A DNA stretch of 36,323 nt. It comes from Akkermansia muciniphila (GTDB taxonomy: Bacteria; Verrucomicrobiota; Verrucomicrobiia; Opitutales; Opitutaceae). The notes beneath the pieces were generated by a model. It saw nothing but the letters and a program-made list of their open reading frames with translations, did not search any database and had not been told where the DNA came from. Positions 24,407 through 32,211 of the stretch are shown in pieces; position 1 is the stretch's first letter, and every line of letters begins with the position of its first letter. Location of the stretch: the NCBI GenBank assembly GCA_945874545.1, contig CAMCHD010000003.1, positions 1-36,323 of the forward strand. The letters run 5' to 3'. The position numbers and the translations under genes were made by a program.

Positions 24407-25840
24407 TCACGGCTGGAGGAAAACCGGGAAAACATCGCGCGGCCCGGCGGCGTCCGCCGCCCATTCCGCCTTCATTTTGCCCGGATTGAGCAGACCCTTC
24501 GGATCGGTCTCCCGTTTGAGCGCCCACTTCGACTCGACGCCCGGGTCTTTGCCGCCGTCCTCGACATAGCAGGTATGCGGATCGCCGCTCGCGATGCCGA
24601 GCTCGCCGGCCGCCGAGATGATCGCCCGCAGTTGTTCCTCACTTTGGAAACGCACCGCCGGGATCAACACCGCCACCACTTCGGCCGGCGCGCCCGCGAC
24701 GCTGCGTCCGCGCACAAACTCATAGTGCAGATGGAGCTGGTCCGGGAAACGCGCGCGCAGCGCCTCCGCCTGGGCGGCGAAGTCCCGGCCCATGCCGAGT
24801 TGCAGGTAGGTGTGCCCCGGACGCGCCTTCATCATCCAGAGGGTGGCGTGGTTCCAGCCATACTCGGCCAACATCGGCTGCCGCCGCGGCTCATGATGGG
24901 GAATGGTCAACGCCACGGTGAGGCCCGAAGCGCGCGCCGCTTCGGCCAGCGCCGGCGCGCACGACTCCTCCACGTCGAAAAACGAGACCGCATGGCCGTC
25001 CGCGATCCACTTTTTCAAGGGCTTGAACGCCGCCCCGAAGCTCGCCTCCTGCAACGAGACCAGACGCTTCGGCACCGCATCATCGCGCGCGACCCCGGTG
25101 ACAAAAGAAGTCAGGGCCGCCCAGTCCGGCGAGGTCACGATCAACTGCTCCCAACGACGCGCCGGCGCAAGGCGCAGCTGAATCTCGGTGATGACGCCGT
25201 TCGTGCCGTAGGCATGGAAGGCCTTCAGCGCATCGGCCTCCTCCAGCACGATTTCGCGTGGCTCCGCTTCGAGGGTGAGGAGCTTGATCCGCTTGATCGT
25301 GCCGTTGTCCCGCAAGCCGCCCCAGGTGATCGAACCGATCCCCGCGCTGCCGCCCGCGATAAACCCCGAGAGGGTAGATTTGACCCAGGTCGAGGGGTAA
25401 CAACGTAGCTCCCAGCCGTGCTCTCGCGCCGCCTGCTCCAGCTTGATCACCCGCGCGCCGGGCTCGGCCGAAAGCAAACCGTCGGCCGAAACCTCCAGCA
25501 CGCGATCGAGCCGTCCGATGTCCACCACGAGCCCGCCGCAAAGCGGAATACATTGCCCGTAGTTGCCGGTCGCCCCGCCCCGCACCGTCACGGGCAGATC
25601 CTTCGCGTAGGCGAGGGCGAGCACGGCCCGCAGCTCGGCCATCGAGCCCGGGCGCACCGCCGCCGCGGCCCGCCGCGGGTCCAGGCGGGACTTCAGGACC
25701 GGCGAATACCAGTAACAATCCTTGGACAGGGTCTCCAGCTCCCCCTGGGTGGTGACCAGGTTTTCCGCGCCGACGAGGGCGGCGAGGGAGGCGAGCGCAT
25801 CGGGCGGGACGGCGACAAAACCGGGGGTGGGCGCGATCAT
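24407..25840 (-). CDS. FAD-linked oxidase, PCMH/GlcD-like (paralog A)
   Basis: The product has 477 residues, cytoplasmic. The N-terminal part is a PCMH-type FAD-binding domain: 'PGSMAELRAVLALAYAKDLP', the FAD pyrophosphate loop 'VRGGATGNYGQCIPLCGG', 'SAEPGARVIKLEQAAREHGW' and 'STLSGFIAGGSAGIGSITWG'. The C-terminal part ends with 'RETDPKGLLNPGKMKAEW', the signature of the FAD-linked oxidase C-terminal domain. Glycolate and D-lactate dehydrogenases belong here, but so do many oxidases of other compounds. It is a close full-length paralog of the enzyme at 32211-33641, sharing 'NYGQCIPL', 'PSTWVKS' and 'GIGSITWGG'. It lies 27 bases downstream of a DUF3891 gene and convergent to the CodA-like gene. 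Substrate unknown. Confidence 0.9.
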   Translation of the reverse strand: MIAPTPGFVAVPPDALASLAALVGAENLVTTQGELETLSKDCYWYSPVLKSRLDPRRAAAAVRPGSMAELRAVLALAYAKDLPVTVRGGATGNYGQCIPLCGGLVVDIGRLDRVLEVSADGLLSAEPGARVIKLEQAAREHGWELRCYPSTWVKSTLSGFIAGGSAGIGSITWGGLRDNGTIKRIKLLTLEAEPREIVLEEADALKAFHAYGTNGVITEIQLRLAPARRWEQLIVTSPDWAALTSFVTGVARDDAVPKRLVSLQEASFGAAFKPLKKWIADGHAVSFFDVEESCAPALAEAARASGLTVALTIPHHEPRRQPMLAEYGWNHATLWMMKARPGHTYLQLGMGRDFAAQAEALRARFPDQLHLHYEFVRGRSVAGAPAEVVAVLIPAVRFQSEEQLRAIISAAGELGIASGDPHTCYVEDGGKDPGVESKWALKRETDPKGLLNPGKMKAEWAADAAGPRDVFPVFLQP

Positions 25841-25867
25841 GGTGGAAAGAGTGGGTGGTCGTGCGCC

Positions 25868-26665
25868 TCAGGCGGCGTGGATGACGACGCGGGTTTGCCG
25901 CACGGACGCCGCCGCGACGGCCGCGCGGTAGGCGTCGACGTCGCCAAAAACCTTCTGCCCGAGCACCCGGTAAGGCAGGTCGAATTCAAGCCGGGCCGTC
26001 GCGAAGGGCCAGGGCGACACCGTCCAGGTGCCGGGGCCGGCCGGCGTGCAGGTCAGCGCATGACGCGCCCCGCCCGAGTCCGGATGGGTATGGCGCAGCG
26101 TCGCCACCCGGTCGAGTCCCGCGCAGGCGATGAGCGAGAGGTTGTCGCAGCACTGGAGAAACTCGAATCCCCGGGCCAGAGCCGCGGCGGAAAAACCCTC
26201 GCGCGCGGCGGTCTCGGCCTGCCAGGCCCGTTGATCGTCGAGAAACGCCGCATGGGCCGGCCGATGGGCGGGCGCGATAGTGGAGAGGTCGGCCTGCTCG
26301 CTGAGCAGGTTGACCGTGTGCATCGAAATCAGGATGCCGGCGAGCGGATCGATCGCCGCCGCCGCCCGGGTGGCCTCGCCCCGGACCGCAAGGTAGGCCG
26401 GCAGGTCGATCTCCTCAAAGGCGCTGTAAGCCCCGACCAGGGCCTTGGTGAAGCCCTCGGGCTTGCCCTCCGGGGTCAGCACGGGGGCGGCGTCGCGCGC
26501 CAGCCAACCGTCGTCGTGGTGCGCCACGGCGGCGACGATGCGGTCGAAAGGCTCCGGCCGCGGGAATTCGGTGTTGCCCCAGGCGGCGGCGAACTGGCCG
26601 GCCAGAAAGGCGTGGTCGGGATGGCGAATCAAAATCCAGCCGGTGTCGGTTTCCGCGCGTATCAT
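25868..26665 (-). CDS. DUF3891-family protein
   Basis: The product has 265 residues and no leader. It shows the features of the uncharacterised DUF3891 family: an N-terminal 'GWILIRHPDHAFLAGQFAAA', then 'IVAAVAHHDDGW' near residue 50, 'LISMHTVNLLSEQADL' and 'EFLQCCDNLSLIACA'. The early histidines (15, 18), the His49-His50-Asp51-Asp52 cluster and the later 'CCDNLSL' give an HD-domain-like spacing, so a metal-dependent hydrolase is possible; this is my inference, not a known activity. It is the first gene of a two-gene minus-strand operon with the FAD-linked oxidase, and the start ATG at 26665 faces a 285-base divergent region. It should act on the same pathway. Confidence 0.82.
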   Translation of the reverse strand: MIRAETDTGWILIRHPDHAFLAGQFAAAWGNTEFPRPEPFDRIVAAVAHHDDGWLARDAAPVLTPEGKPEGFTKALVGAYSAFEEIDLPAYLAVRGEATRAAAAIDPLAGILISMHTVNLLSEQADLSTIAPAHRPAHAAFLDDQRAWQAETAAREGFSAAALARGFEFLQCCDNLSLIACAGLDRVATLRHTHPDSGGARHALTCTPAGPGTWTVSPWPFATARLEFDLPYRVLGQKVFGDVDAYRAAVAAASVRQTRVVIHAA

Positions 26666-26950
26666 AAAAAGAGGCGCGACCCCGGACGATCATCCGCCGG
26701 TGTCGGGCGGGGCGAAACCTAGCCGTGTATCCGGCGATTAACTACGCCTGGATTGTCCGGAACCGCGCGCATTTTGACCTTTGCTCCGAACGTCGCGCCC
26801 ACGCGGACCAAAACACCAAAGCCGGCCTCCGATATGCCAGCACAGGTCTCCTTGGCGAGGCTCGGAGTCCGGCCCCGGCCGGCGCCCGGCATATTCGGCC
26901 TCACGGTGGAAAGCACGCGGGGTTGGCGTCCCGCCTGCTAAACGGAGTCC
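26666..26950. other. 285-base divergent intergenic region
   Basis: This lies between the start of the DUF3891 gene (minus) and the DUF2165 gene (plus), so it should hold two promoters. I see no clear -35/-10 pair, terminator or RNA. A good ribosome-binding site, GGAG, is present 6 bases before the ATG at 26951. Confidence 0.45.
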
Positions 26951-27475
26951 ATGCTCGCCCTTCGCCACACCAAGATCGCCCTGCTCGCCGCCGCCGCGTT
27001 TTTTTTCCTCATCGTCGTGCTGAACAACGCCGTGTTCGACTACCCGTCCAATTACGGCTTCGTGCAGCACGTGTTGAGCATGGACACGCTTTTCTCCGGC
27101 GAGGCGCAGCGCTGGCGTGCGTTTCCCGACCCCACCCCGGAGGACAACTCCTACTGGTTTCACCACGCCTTCTACTGGACCATCATCGCCTGGGAGGCGG
27201 CGGCCGGCGCCCTTTGCGCGTTGGGGGCGTGGAAACTCTGCAAGAACGTCAAAGCCCCCGCCGCCGTTTTCAACGCGGCCAAGACCTTCGGGGTCTACGG
27301 GCTCGGCCTGACCCTGCTGCAGTGGTTCACCGCCTTCATCACGGTCGGGGCGGAGTGGTTCCTGATGTGGCAAAGCAAAAGTTGGAACGGCCAGGACGCC
27401 GCCGGTCGTATGTTTATGATCTTTGGGATCTCCCTCTTGCTGGTGGCGATGAAGGACGAGGAGTTGCCGGACTGA
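26951..27475 (+). CDS. DUF2165-family small membrane protein
   Basis: The product has 174 residues with four hydrophobic segments: 'KIALLAAAAFFFLIVVLNNA', 'FYWTIIAWEAAAGALCALGA', 'TFGVYGLGLTLLQWFTAFIT' and 'MFMIFGISLLLVAMK'. The sequence 'FLMWQSKSWNGQDAAGRMFM' is characteristic of the DUF2165 family of predicted small integral membrane proteins, as are 'NNAVFDYPSNYGFVQHVLSM' and the 'WRAF' that follows. Function is not known for the family. A GGAG ribosome-binding site precedes the ATG. It is 53 bases upstream of the MFS transporter on the same strand and may be co-transcribed with it. Family assignment is good. Confidence 0.85.
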   Translation: MLALRHTKIALLAAAAFFFLIVVLNNAVFDYPSNYGFVQHVLSMDTLFSGEAQRWRAFPDPTPEDNSYWFHHAFYWTIIAWEAAAGALCALGAWKLCKNVKAPAAVFNAAKTFGVYGLGLTLLQWFTAFITVGAEWFLMWQSKSWNGQDAAGRMFMIFGISLLLVAMKDEELPD

Positions 27476-27528
27476 GCGAGCGGCTTGCGCAGCGTGCCGG
27501 CCGGCCGCATTGATCGCGGCCCGCGTCG

Positions 27529-28899
27529 ATGTTTTCCCGTCTCTCCCGTCTTCTGCTGCCCGACGACCCGGCGCTCGTGCCCTTTCGTCCGGGGCTGCGT
27601 TTTGCGTTTTTCAACGCCCTGACCTGGCAGATCGCCACCGGCACGCCGCTGGTGTTGCTGGCCGAGCAACTGGGGGCGTCGCCCGCCCAGGCCGGTCTGG
27701 CCTACAGCTTTGTTTTCCTGCTCACGCCGGTGCAAATCCTGTCCACCGCGCTGCTGCCCCGCTTCGGTTTCAAAAGGCTGACGCTCGGCGGTTGGGGGCT
27801 GCGCAGCTTTTTGTTGCTCGTGCCCCTAGGCCTGGCGGGCGCGGCCCCTTTCATCGGCGTCCGGCCGTGGATGGTGCCCGCGCTGATCGCGAGTTGCTTT
27901 GGGTTTTGCCTGCTGCGCGCCATGGGCATGGCCGCGAGCCTGCCTTGGTTTTTCGCCATCCTGCCGAAGGAGGCGCGCGGACGCTACTTCGCGAGCGATC
28001 AGTTGCTCTCCGGGTTGTCGTGCATGGCCACGCTGATCACCTGCGCCCTTCTTTTTGCGCTGCTGCCGCCCTACCCGGCCCTGTTTATCCAGTATCTGAT
28101 CGCGATGCTCGGCTCGGCGGTCAGCTACCAGGCCCTGCGACGCCTGCCGGACGGTCCGCCGCCGCCGGCGATCGGACTGCGGGGCATCGCCCGGGGCCTC
28201 ACCCGCCTCGCGGTGAAAGCGTCCCCGTTTCGCTCCTACCTCGCGATCACGATCGGATGCTACGCCCTGACCACGCCGATCGCGCCTTTCGCGGTCTACC
28301 ATCTGAAGGCGGTCACCGGCCTGTCGCCGGGCAGGATCATGCTTTACGAACTGATCCGCTACAGCGGATCCGCCCTGTGCGCGTGGACCCTGCGCCGCCG
28401 CATCGACTCGGCCGGGGCCCGACCCTACCTGATGCTTTCGCTCGGCCTCTACGCCGTGCTGTCGTTGTATTGGTTGCTGGTGCTGCGCGTCGGTCTGGGC
28501 GGCGCCGGCGGCATGCTGGCGGCCTACCTCGTGATGGGCTTCGCCGGCACCTGCTGGATGACCGGGAACCTTGGTTACCTGCCGAAACTGCTGACCGAGG
28601 AACAACGCACGCTCGGCCTGACCGTGCACGGGGCCCTCGCCGCCCTGGCCGGCGGTCTCGCCACCACCGCGTGGGGAGTCGCGTTGCGGTCGGCGGATCC
28701 TGGAGCGGGCATGAACCTGGTCGCCTTTCAAATCCTGTTTCTTGCCGCCCTGATCGGCTGCGGCGTGCTTGTCTTGCGTCTGTCGCGCCTACCCGAGCCG
28801 GACGCGCCGGGCATCGATCCCATCCTGCCGGGATCGCTCCTGCTGCGCCCCCACCGGGCGGTTTCCTACCTGGTGAATCTGGTCGACCCCCGCAAATAG
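27529..28899 (+). CDS. Major facilitator superfamily transporter
   Basis: The product has 456 residues with about twelve hydrophobic segments, two six-helix halves separated by a cytoplasmic stretch near residues 205-230 ('LRRLPDGPPPPAIGLRGIAR'). Early features are 'FFNALTWQIATGTPLVLLAE' and the helix 2-3 loop 'LPRFGFKRLTLGGWGLRS', where the MFS signature normally lies. 'ILPKEARGRYFASDQLLSGL' is the typical loop seen in MFS proteins before helix 5. No substrate can be read. It follows the DUF2165 gene and converges on the ABC permease with 24 bases between. It could export a pathway product or import a related compound; its place among the right-half genes is the only hint. Confidence 0.87.
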   Translation: MFSRLSRLLLPDDPALVPFRPGLRFAFFNALTWQIATGTPLVLLAEQLGASPAQAGLAYSFVFLLTPVQILSTALLPRFGFKRLTLGGWGLRSFLLLVPLGLAGAAPFIGVRPWMVPALIASCFGFCLLRAMGMAASLPWFFAILPKEARGRYFASDQLLSGLSCMATLITCALLFALLPPYPALFIQYLIAMLGSAVSYQALRRLPDGPPPPAIGLRGIARGLTRLAVKASPFRSYLAITIGCYALTTPIAPFAVYHLKAVTGLSPGRIMLYELIRYSGSALCAWTLRRRIDSAGARPYLMLSLGLYAVLSLYWLLVLRVGLGGAGGMLAAYLVMGFAGTCWMTGNLGYLPKLLTEEQRTLGLTVHGALAALAGGLATTAWGVALRSADPGAGMNLVAFQILFLAALIGCGVLVLRLSRLPEPDAPGIDPILPGSLLLRPHRAVSYLVNLVDPRK

Positions 28900-28923
28900 G
28901 CGCCGGTCCGCCGCCCGCCGCGG

Positions 28924-29712
28924 TCAGGTTTCCTTGCGGTAGCTGTCATGCCACTTGTGCAGGCCCCACCAGCTGAGCACCAGGACGACACCGACAAAGA
29001 CGAAGCCCAGGGCGCAGCTGACCAACGCGGTCGCAAACAGGGCGCCCATCTGGAACTGGGAACTGTAGACGATGGTGAGAAACCCGAGGCCGCCCTGGCC
29101 GCCGGCGGCGTTGCCGGCGTAGAGGTCGCCCACGATGGCGCCGATGGGCGCGAGGGTGGCCGCGATGCGCAGGCCGGTGAAAAAATAGGGCAACGCGGCC
29201 GGGACCCGCAGCCAGAGGATCTCCTGGCGCTTGCTCGCGTTGCACATGCGGAAAAAATCGACCAGGTTCGCGTCGGTCGAGACCAGGCCCTGGGTGGTGT
29301 TCACCACCATGGGAAAAAAGCAGATAAGGAAGGTGATGATCACCACGCTCTTCAGTCCCGCCCCGACCCAGAGGATCAGGATGGGCGCGAGGATGATGAT
29401 GGGCGTCATCTGCAACACCATGAGGTGGGGATAAAAACTCGCGCGAATGCGGGGCGAAAGGGAGAGAAAAAGCGCGAGCAGGAAACTCATCGCCACCGCG
29501 CTGGAAAACCCGAGCACCGCGCCCCGGCCGGTGTTCAGGGCCGCCGCCCACAGCGCCGGTCCCTTTTCCTGAAAGGCCTGCACGATCTGGTGCGGCGCGG
29601 GCAGGAGAAAGTGCTGCTCCTCGGGCATGATGGCGCGCACCAGATACCATACCCCGAGGATGGAGACGGTGGAGATGACCGGCAGGAAGGTATCGATCCG
29701 GGATTTTTTCAT
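28924..29712 (-). CDS. ABC transporter permease (SsuC/TauC/ThiX-type)
   Basis: The product has 262 residues and six hydrophobic segments. It belongs to the BPD permease family that works with NMT1/THI5- and SsuA-like binding proteins. The N-terminus reads 'LPVISTVSILGVWYLVRAIM' and 'HFLLPAPHQIVQAF', typical of the group. The cytoplasmic EAA-like coupling loop is 'EILWLRVPAALPYFFTGLRI', preceded by 'RMCNASKRQ'. It should form a homodimer and pair with the ATPase encoded 19 bases upstream. The nearest binding protein of the right type is at 21931-23013, with another at the left edge of the window, so the importer is split over several transcription units. It is the last gene of the FAD oxidase-CocE-ATPase-permease operon. 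Confidence 0.92.
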   Translation of the reverse strand: MKKSRIDTFLPVISTVSILGVWYLVRAIMPEEQHFLLPAPHQIVQAFQEKGPALWAAALNTGRGAVLGFSSAVAMSFLLALFLSLSPRIRASFYPHLMVLQMTPIIILAPILILWVGAGLKSVVIITFLICFFPMVVNTTQGLVSTDANLVDFFRMCNASKRQEILWLRVPAALPYFFTGLRIAATLAPIGAIVGDLYAGNAAGGQGGLGFLTIVYSSQFQMGALFATALVSCALGFVFVGVVLVLSWWGLHKWHDSYRKET

Positions 29713-29731
29713 GGCGCGTCGACCGGCATCC

Positions 29732-30523
29732 TCAGGCGGCGTTCTTCAGGCGCTCGACCGAGCGCAGCAGACGCGAGACCTCCGCGACCAGGCGTTGGTA
29801 TTCGGCGGATAGACGCGTTTCCTCGGTCCGGGGATAGGGCAGATCGACCTTCACCTCGGTGTGGATGCGACCGGGGTTGGCCGAGAGCACCACGATGCGG
29901 TTGGAGAGGAAAACCGCCTCCGCGACCGAGTGGGTGACAAAAAACGCCGTCCAGGCGTGCTGCTGGCGGATCGCGAGCAACTCCTCGTTGAGGTGGTCGC
30001 GGGTCATCTCGTCGAGCGCGCCGAAAGGCTCGTCCATGAGGAGCAACTCGGGCGACATCGAAAGGGCGCGGGCGATGGAAACGCGCATCTTTTGCCCGCC
30101 GGAAAGCTCCCGGGGATAAAAGTCCGCGCGTTCGGACAACCCCACCAGGGCGAGGTTTTTTTTCGCCACCGCCTCACGCTCCGGCGCCGGCCGGCCGCGT
30201 ATCTTGAGCGGGAGCTCGACGTTGGCCCGCACCGTCAGCCAGGGCAGCAAGGTGGGCTCCTGAAACACATAAAAAAGCTCCTCGCGGGCGTTCACCGGCT
30301 TCATTCCGTCGACCACGATCTCACCGGAGCTAAGCGGCAGCAGACCGGACATGAGTTTGAGCACGGTCGATTTGCCGCAACCGCTGGGGCCGATGAGGGA
30401 GATAAAATCGCCACGCTCGGCGGTGAGGGACACGCCGTCGATGACCGGCGGTTTGTCACCGAAGCGCTTTACGATGTCGGTGAAGCGAACCAGCGGCGGA
30501 CGGGAGGTAACGGGAGCGGTCAT
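29732..30523 (-). CDS. ABC transporter ATPase (SsuB/TauB/ThiZ-type)
   Basis: The product has 263 residues with one complete nucleotide-binding domain: Walker A 'GPSGCGKST' at 45-53, Q-loop in 'YVFQEPTLLPW', signature 'LSGGQKMR' from residue 140, Walker B 'LLLMDEP' ending at 166, D-loop 'FGALDEMTRD' and switch histidine in 'FFVTHSVAEAV'. 'PFGALDEMTRDHLNEELLAI' is typical of the nitrate/sulfonate/taurine subgroup, which matches the NMT1-type binding proteins and the permease 19 bases downstream. The start ATG overlaps the stop of the CocE-like gene (ATGA), so it is coupled to it. It powers import at the inner membrane. Substrate unknown. Confidence 0.94.
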   Translation of the reverse strand: MTAPVTSRPPLVRFTDIVKRFGDKPPVIDGVSLTAERGDFISLIGPSGCGKSTVLKLMSGLLPLSSGEIVVDGMKPVNAREELFYVFQEPTLLPWLTVRANVELPLKIRGRPAPEREAVAKKNLALVGLSERADFYPRELSGGQKMRVSIARALSMSPELLLMDEPFGALDEMTRDHLNEELLAIRQQHAWTAFFVTHSVAEAVFLSNRIVVLSANPGRIHTEVKVDLPYPRTEETRLSAEYQRLVAEVSRLLRSVERLKNAA

Positions 30524-32211
30524 GACGAGGGAAGGAAGGGAAGTTCGACGCGCGAGGGTCGCGCCTGGTCATGGTGCACCACCTGCAACGCACGGCGAAA
30601 CTCGGCCGGGCGGGACACCGCCGCCGGGTCGGTCTCGGTGTTGGGATGGCGGATCAAAAGGGGAAACGCCGAGCTGGCCACATCCAGCCGCACCCGGTCC
30701 CCCGCCGCGAAACGCACCGCGATCGGATCGAGGGCGATGCGCAGCTCGGCCCCGTCCCGGGCGCGGGCCTCGGTCGCACCCAGGGTGAGGAAGATCGCCC
30801 GTCCATCCGGCAGCACGCGTGAAAGCCGCACGACAAAACTCGTCTCCGGCGCGCTGGAGGTGACGTGAAGCACACACACCGCGTCGCCCGCCATCACCAC
30901 CGGCGCGGGAAACGGCGCGGAGGTGAAGACCAGCAGGTTTATGCCCTGCTGCTGCGCCGCGAGATCGAAGGGGCCGAAGCCGGCGTAACCATTTTGGTTA
31001 CCGCCCGGCGCGGTCACCGGGACCTCGGGATCGTAGTTGAACAAATCGTCCGGGCCCGCCGGTCCGTCCGGCGCGAGCACGCCGTCGCCAAACCGCGAGT
31101 TGGCCCGTCCGGCGCTGGCGAGAAACCACGAGGTCGGGACGGCCTCCGGCGGCGGCCAGCAGGACGCCTCGCGCCAGGCGTTCTCGCCCAGGGTAAAATA
31201 ACGGCACCCGGCGAGCGGCGGTTCGAGGCCGGGTGTCTCGTCGTCGAGCCAGTGGTGAAACCAGGCGGCCATCAGCTCGTCGACCGCCGGCGCGGCCGCC
31301 GGACCCAGGTCGGCCCCGCCGGTGAGATTTCCCCACGGCAAATGCACCCAAGGCGTGGCGAGCAGGAACTGGTTCGGGTGGCGCGCCGCCATCGCGCGGT
31401 AACCGTCGACCGAGCCGCGCAAGTAGAGGTCATACCACCCGCTGAGATGAAACATCGGCAGGCCTAGTTCCGCGACCCGCTCGAGCAGGTCGAACTCGCG
31501 CCAGTAGGCGTCGTAGTCCGCGTGACGCAGCCAGTCCGCGCCGTAGCCGGGGAGGTCTTCGTTGACCAGGGGCGCGATATCCCGCACCGGCAACATCCCC
31601 GACAAGCGGCCGGAGTTTTGCCAGTTTTCGTCCAGCGCGACCTCGCTGGCCGCGCCGAGGCGGCGGCTGTCCTCGCGTAGCATCTGGCTGGCCCACCCCA
31701 GAGTGGTCGAAAGCTGCAGGAGCCCGCCGCGGTAGAACCACCCCGAATACAAATCAAAGGCCGTCATGTGCGGCGCGAGGGCGCGCAACTCCGGTGGCCT
31801 GGCCAGGGCGGCCAGCAACTGGGTCGAGCCCTGGTAGGAAAACCCATACATGCCCACGCGACCATTGGCCCCGGGCAGGGCGGCGGCCCAGCGCACGGTG
31901 TCGTAGCCGTCCTCGGTCTCGTTGCGGAAGGTGTAGAACGCGCCCTCGCTGTCGCCGCGGCCGCGCACGTCCTGGATCACGACGAGGAAACCCCGGCGCG
32001 CGAACCAGGTCGGGTGGGCGTAGACCACGGTCGAGGCGATGTCGCGGCCGTAGGGTTGGCGCATCAACAGGACGGGCCAGGGCCCGGGCGATGCGGGCGT
32101 GGCGACCGGGCGGTAGACATCGGCGACCAAGCGACAACCGTCGCGCAGGGTCATGACGACCCCGCACTCCAACTCGACGCCCGCGCAGACCGAGGAAGGC
32201 AGGGTGATCAT
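30520..32211 (-). CDS. CocE/NonD-family serine hydrolase (X-Pro dipeptidyl-peptidase S15-like)
   Basis: The product has 563 residues, no leader. It has the S15/CocE layout: N-terminal alpha/beta-hydrolase with 'MTLRDGCRLVADVYRP', 'YGRDIAS', 'VVIQDVRGRGDSEGAFYTF', the nucleophile elbow 'MYGFSYQGSTQLLAA' (Ser125), a helical cap, 'MFHLSGWYDLYLRGSVDGYR' (probably the acid) and 'TPWVHLPWGN', where the histidine should lie. A C-terminal jelly-roll follows with 'VMAGDAVCVLHVTSSAPETS' and 'RLDVASSAFPLLIRHPN'. CocE hydrolyses cocaine and relatives cleave esters, amides or beta-lactam esters. It is the second gene of the operon; its ATG shares one base with the FAD oxidase stop (TGATG) and its stop overlaps the ATPase start. 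It probably hydrolyses an imported ester or amide. Confidence 0.9.
   Translation of the reverse strand: MITLPSSVCAGVELECGVVMTLRDGCRLVADVYRPVATPASPGPWPVLLMRQPYGRDIASTVVYAHPTWFARRGFLVVIQDVRGRGDSEGAFYTFRNETEDGYDTVRWAAALPGANGRVGMYGFSYQGSTQLLAALARPPELRALAPHMTAFDLYSGWFYRGGLLQLSTTLGWASQMLREDSRRLGAASEVALDENWQNSGRLSGMLPVRDIAPLVNEDLPGYGADWLRHADYDAYWREFDLLERVAELGLPMFHLSGWYDLYLRGSVDGYRAMAARHPNQFLLATPWVHLPWGNLTGGADLGPAAAPAVDELMAAWFHHWLDDETPGLEPPLAGCRYFTLGENAWREASCWPPPEAVPTSWFLASAGRANSRFGDGVLAPDGPAGPDDLFNYDPEVPVTAPGGNQNGYAGFGPFDLAAQQQGINLLVFTSAPFPAPVVMAGDAVCVLHVTSSAPETSFVVRLSRVLPDGRAIFLTLGATEARARDGAELRIALDPIAVRFAAGDRVRLDVASSAFPLLIRHPNTETDPAAVSRPAEFRRALQVVHHDQARPSRVELPFLPSS

Noticed and set aside
27510-28976. 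488-residue frame overlapping the MFS gene on the same strand
   Set aside because: The composition is Arg/Pro/Ala-rich without membrane segments, while the other frame gives a clear twelve-helix transporter.
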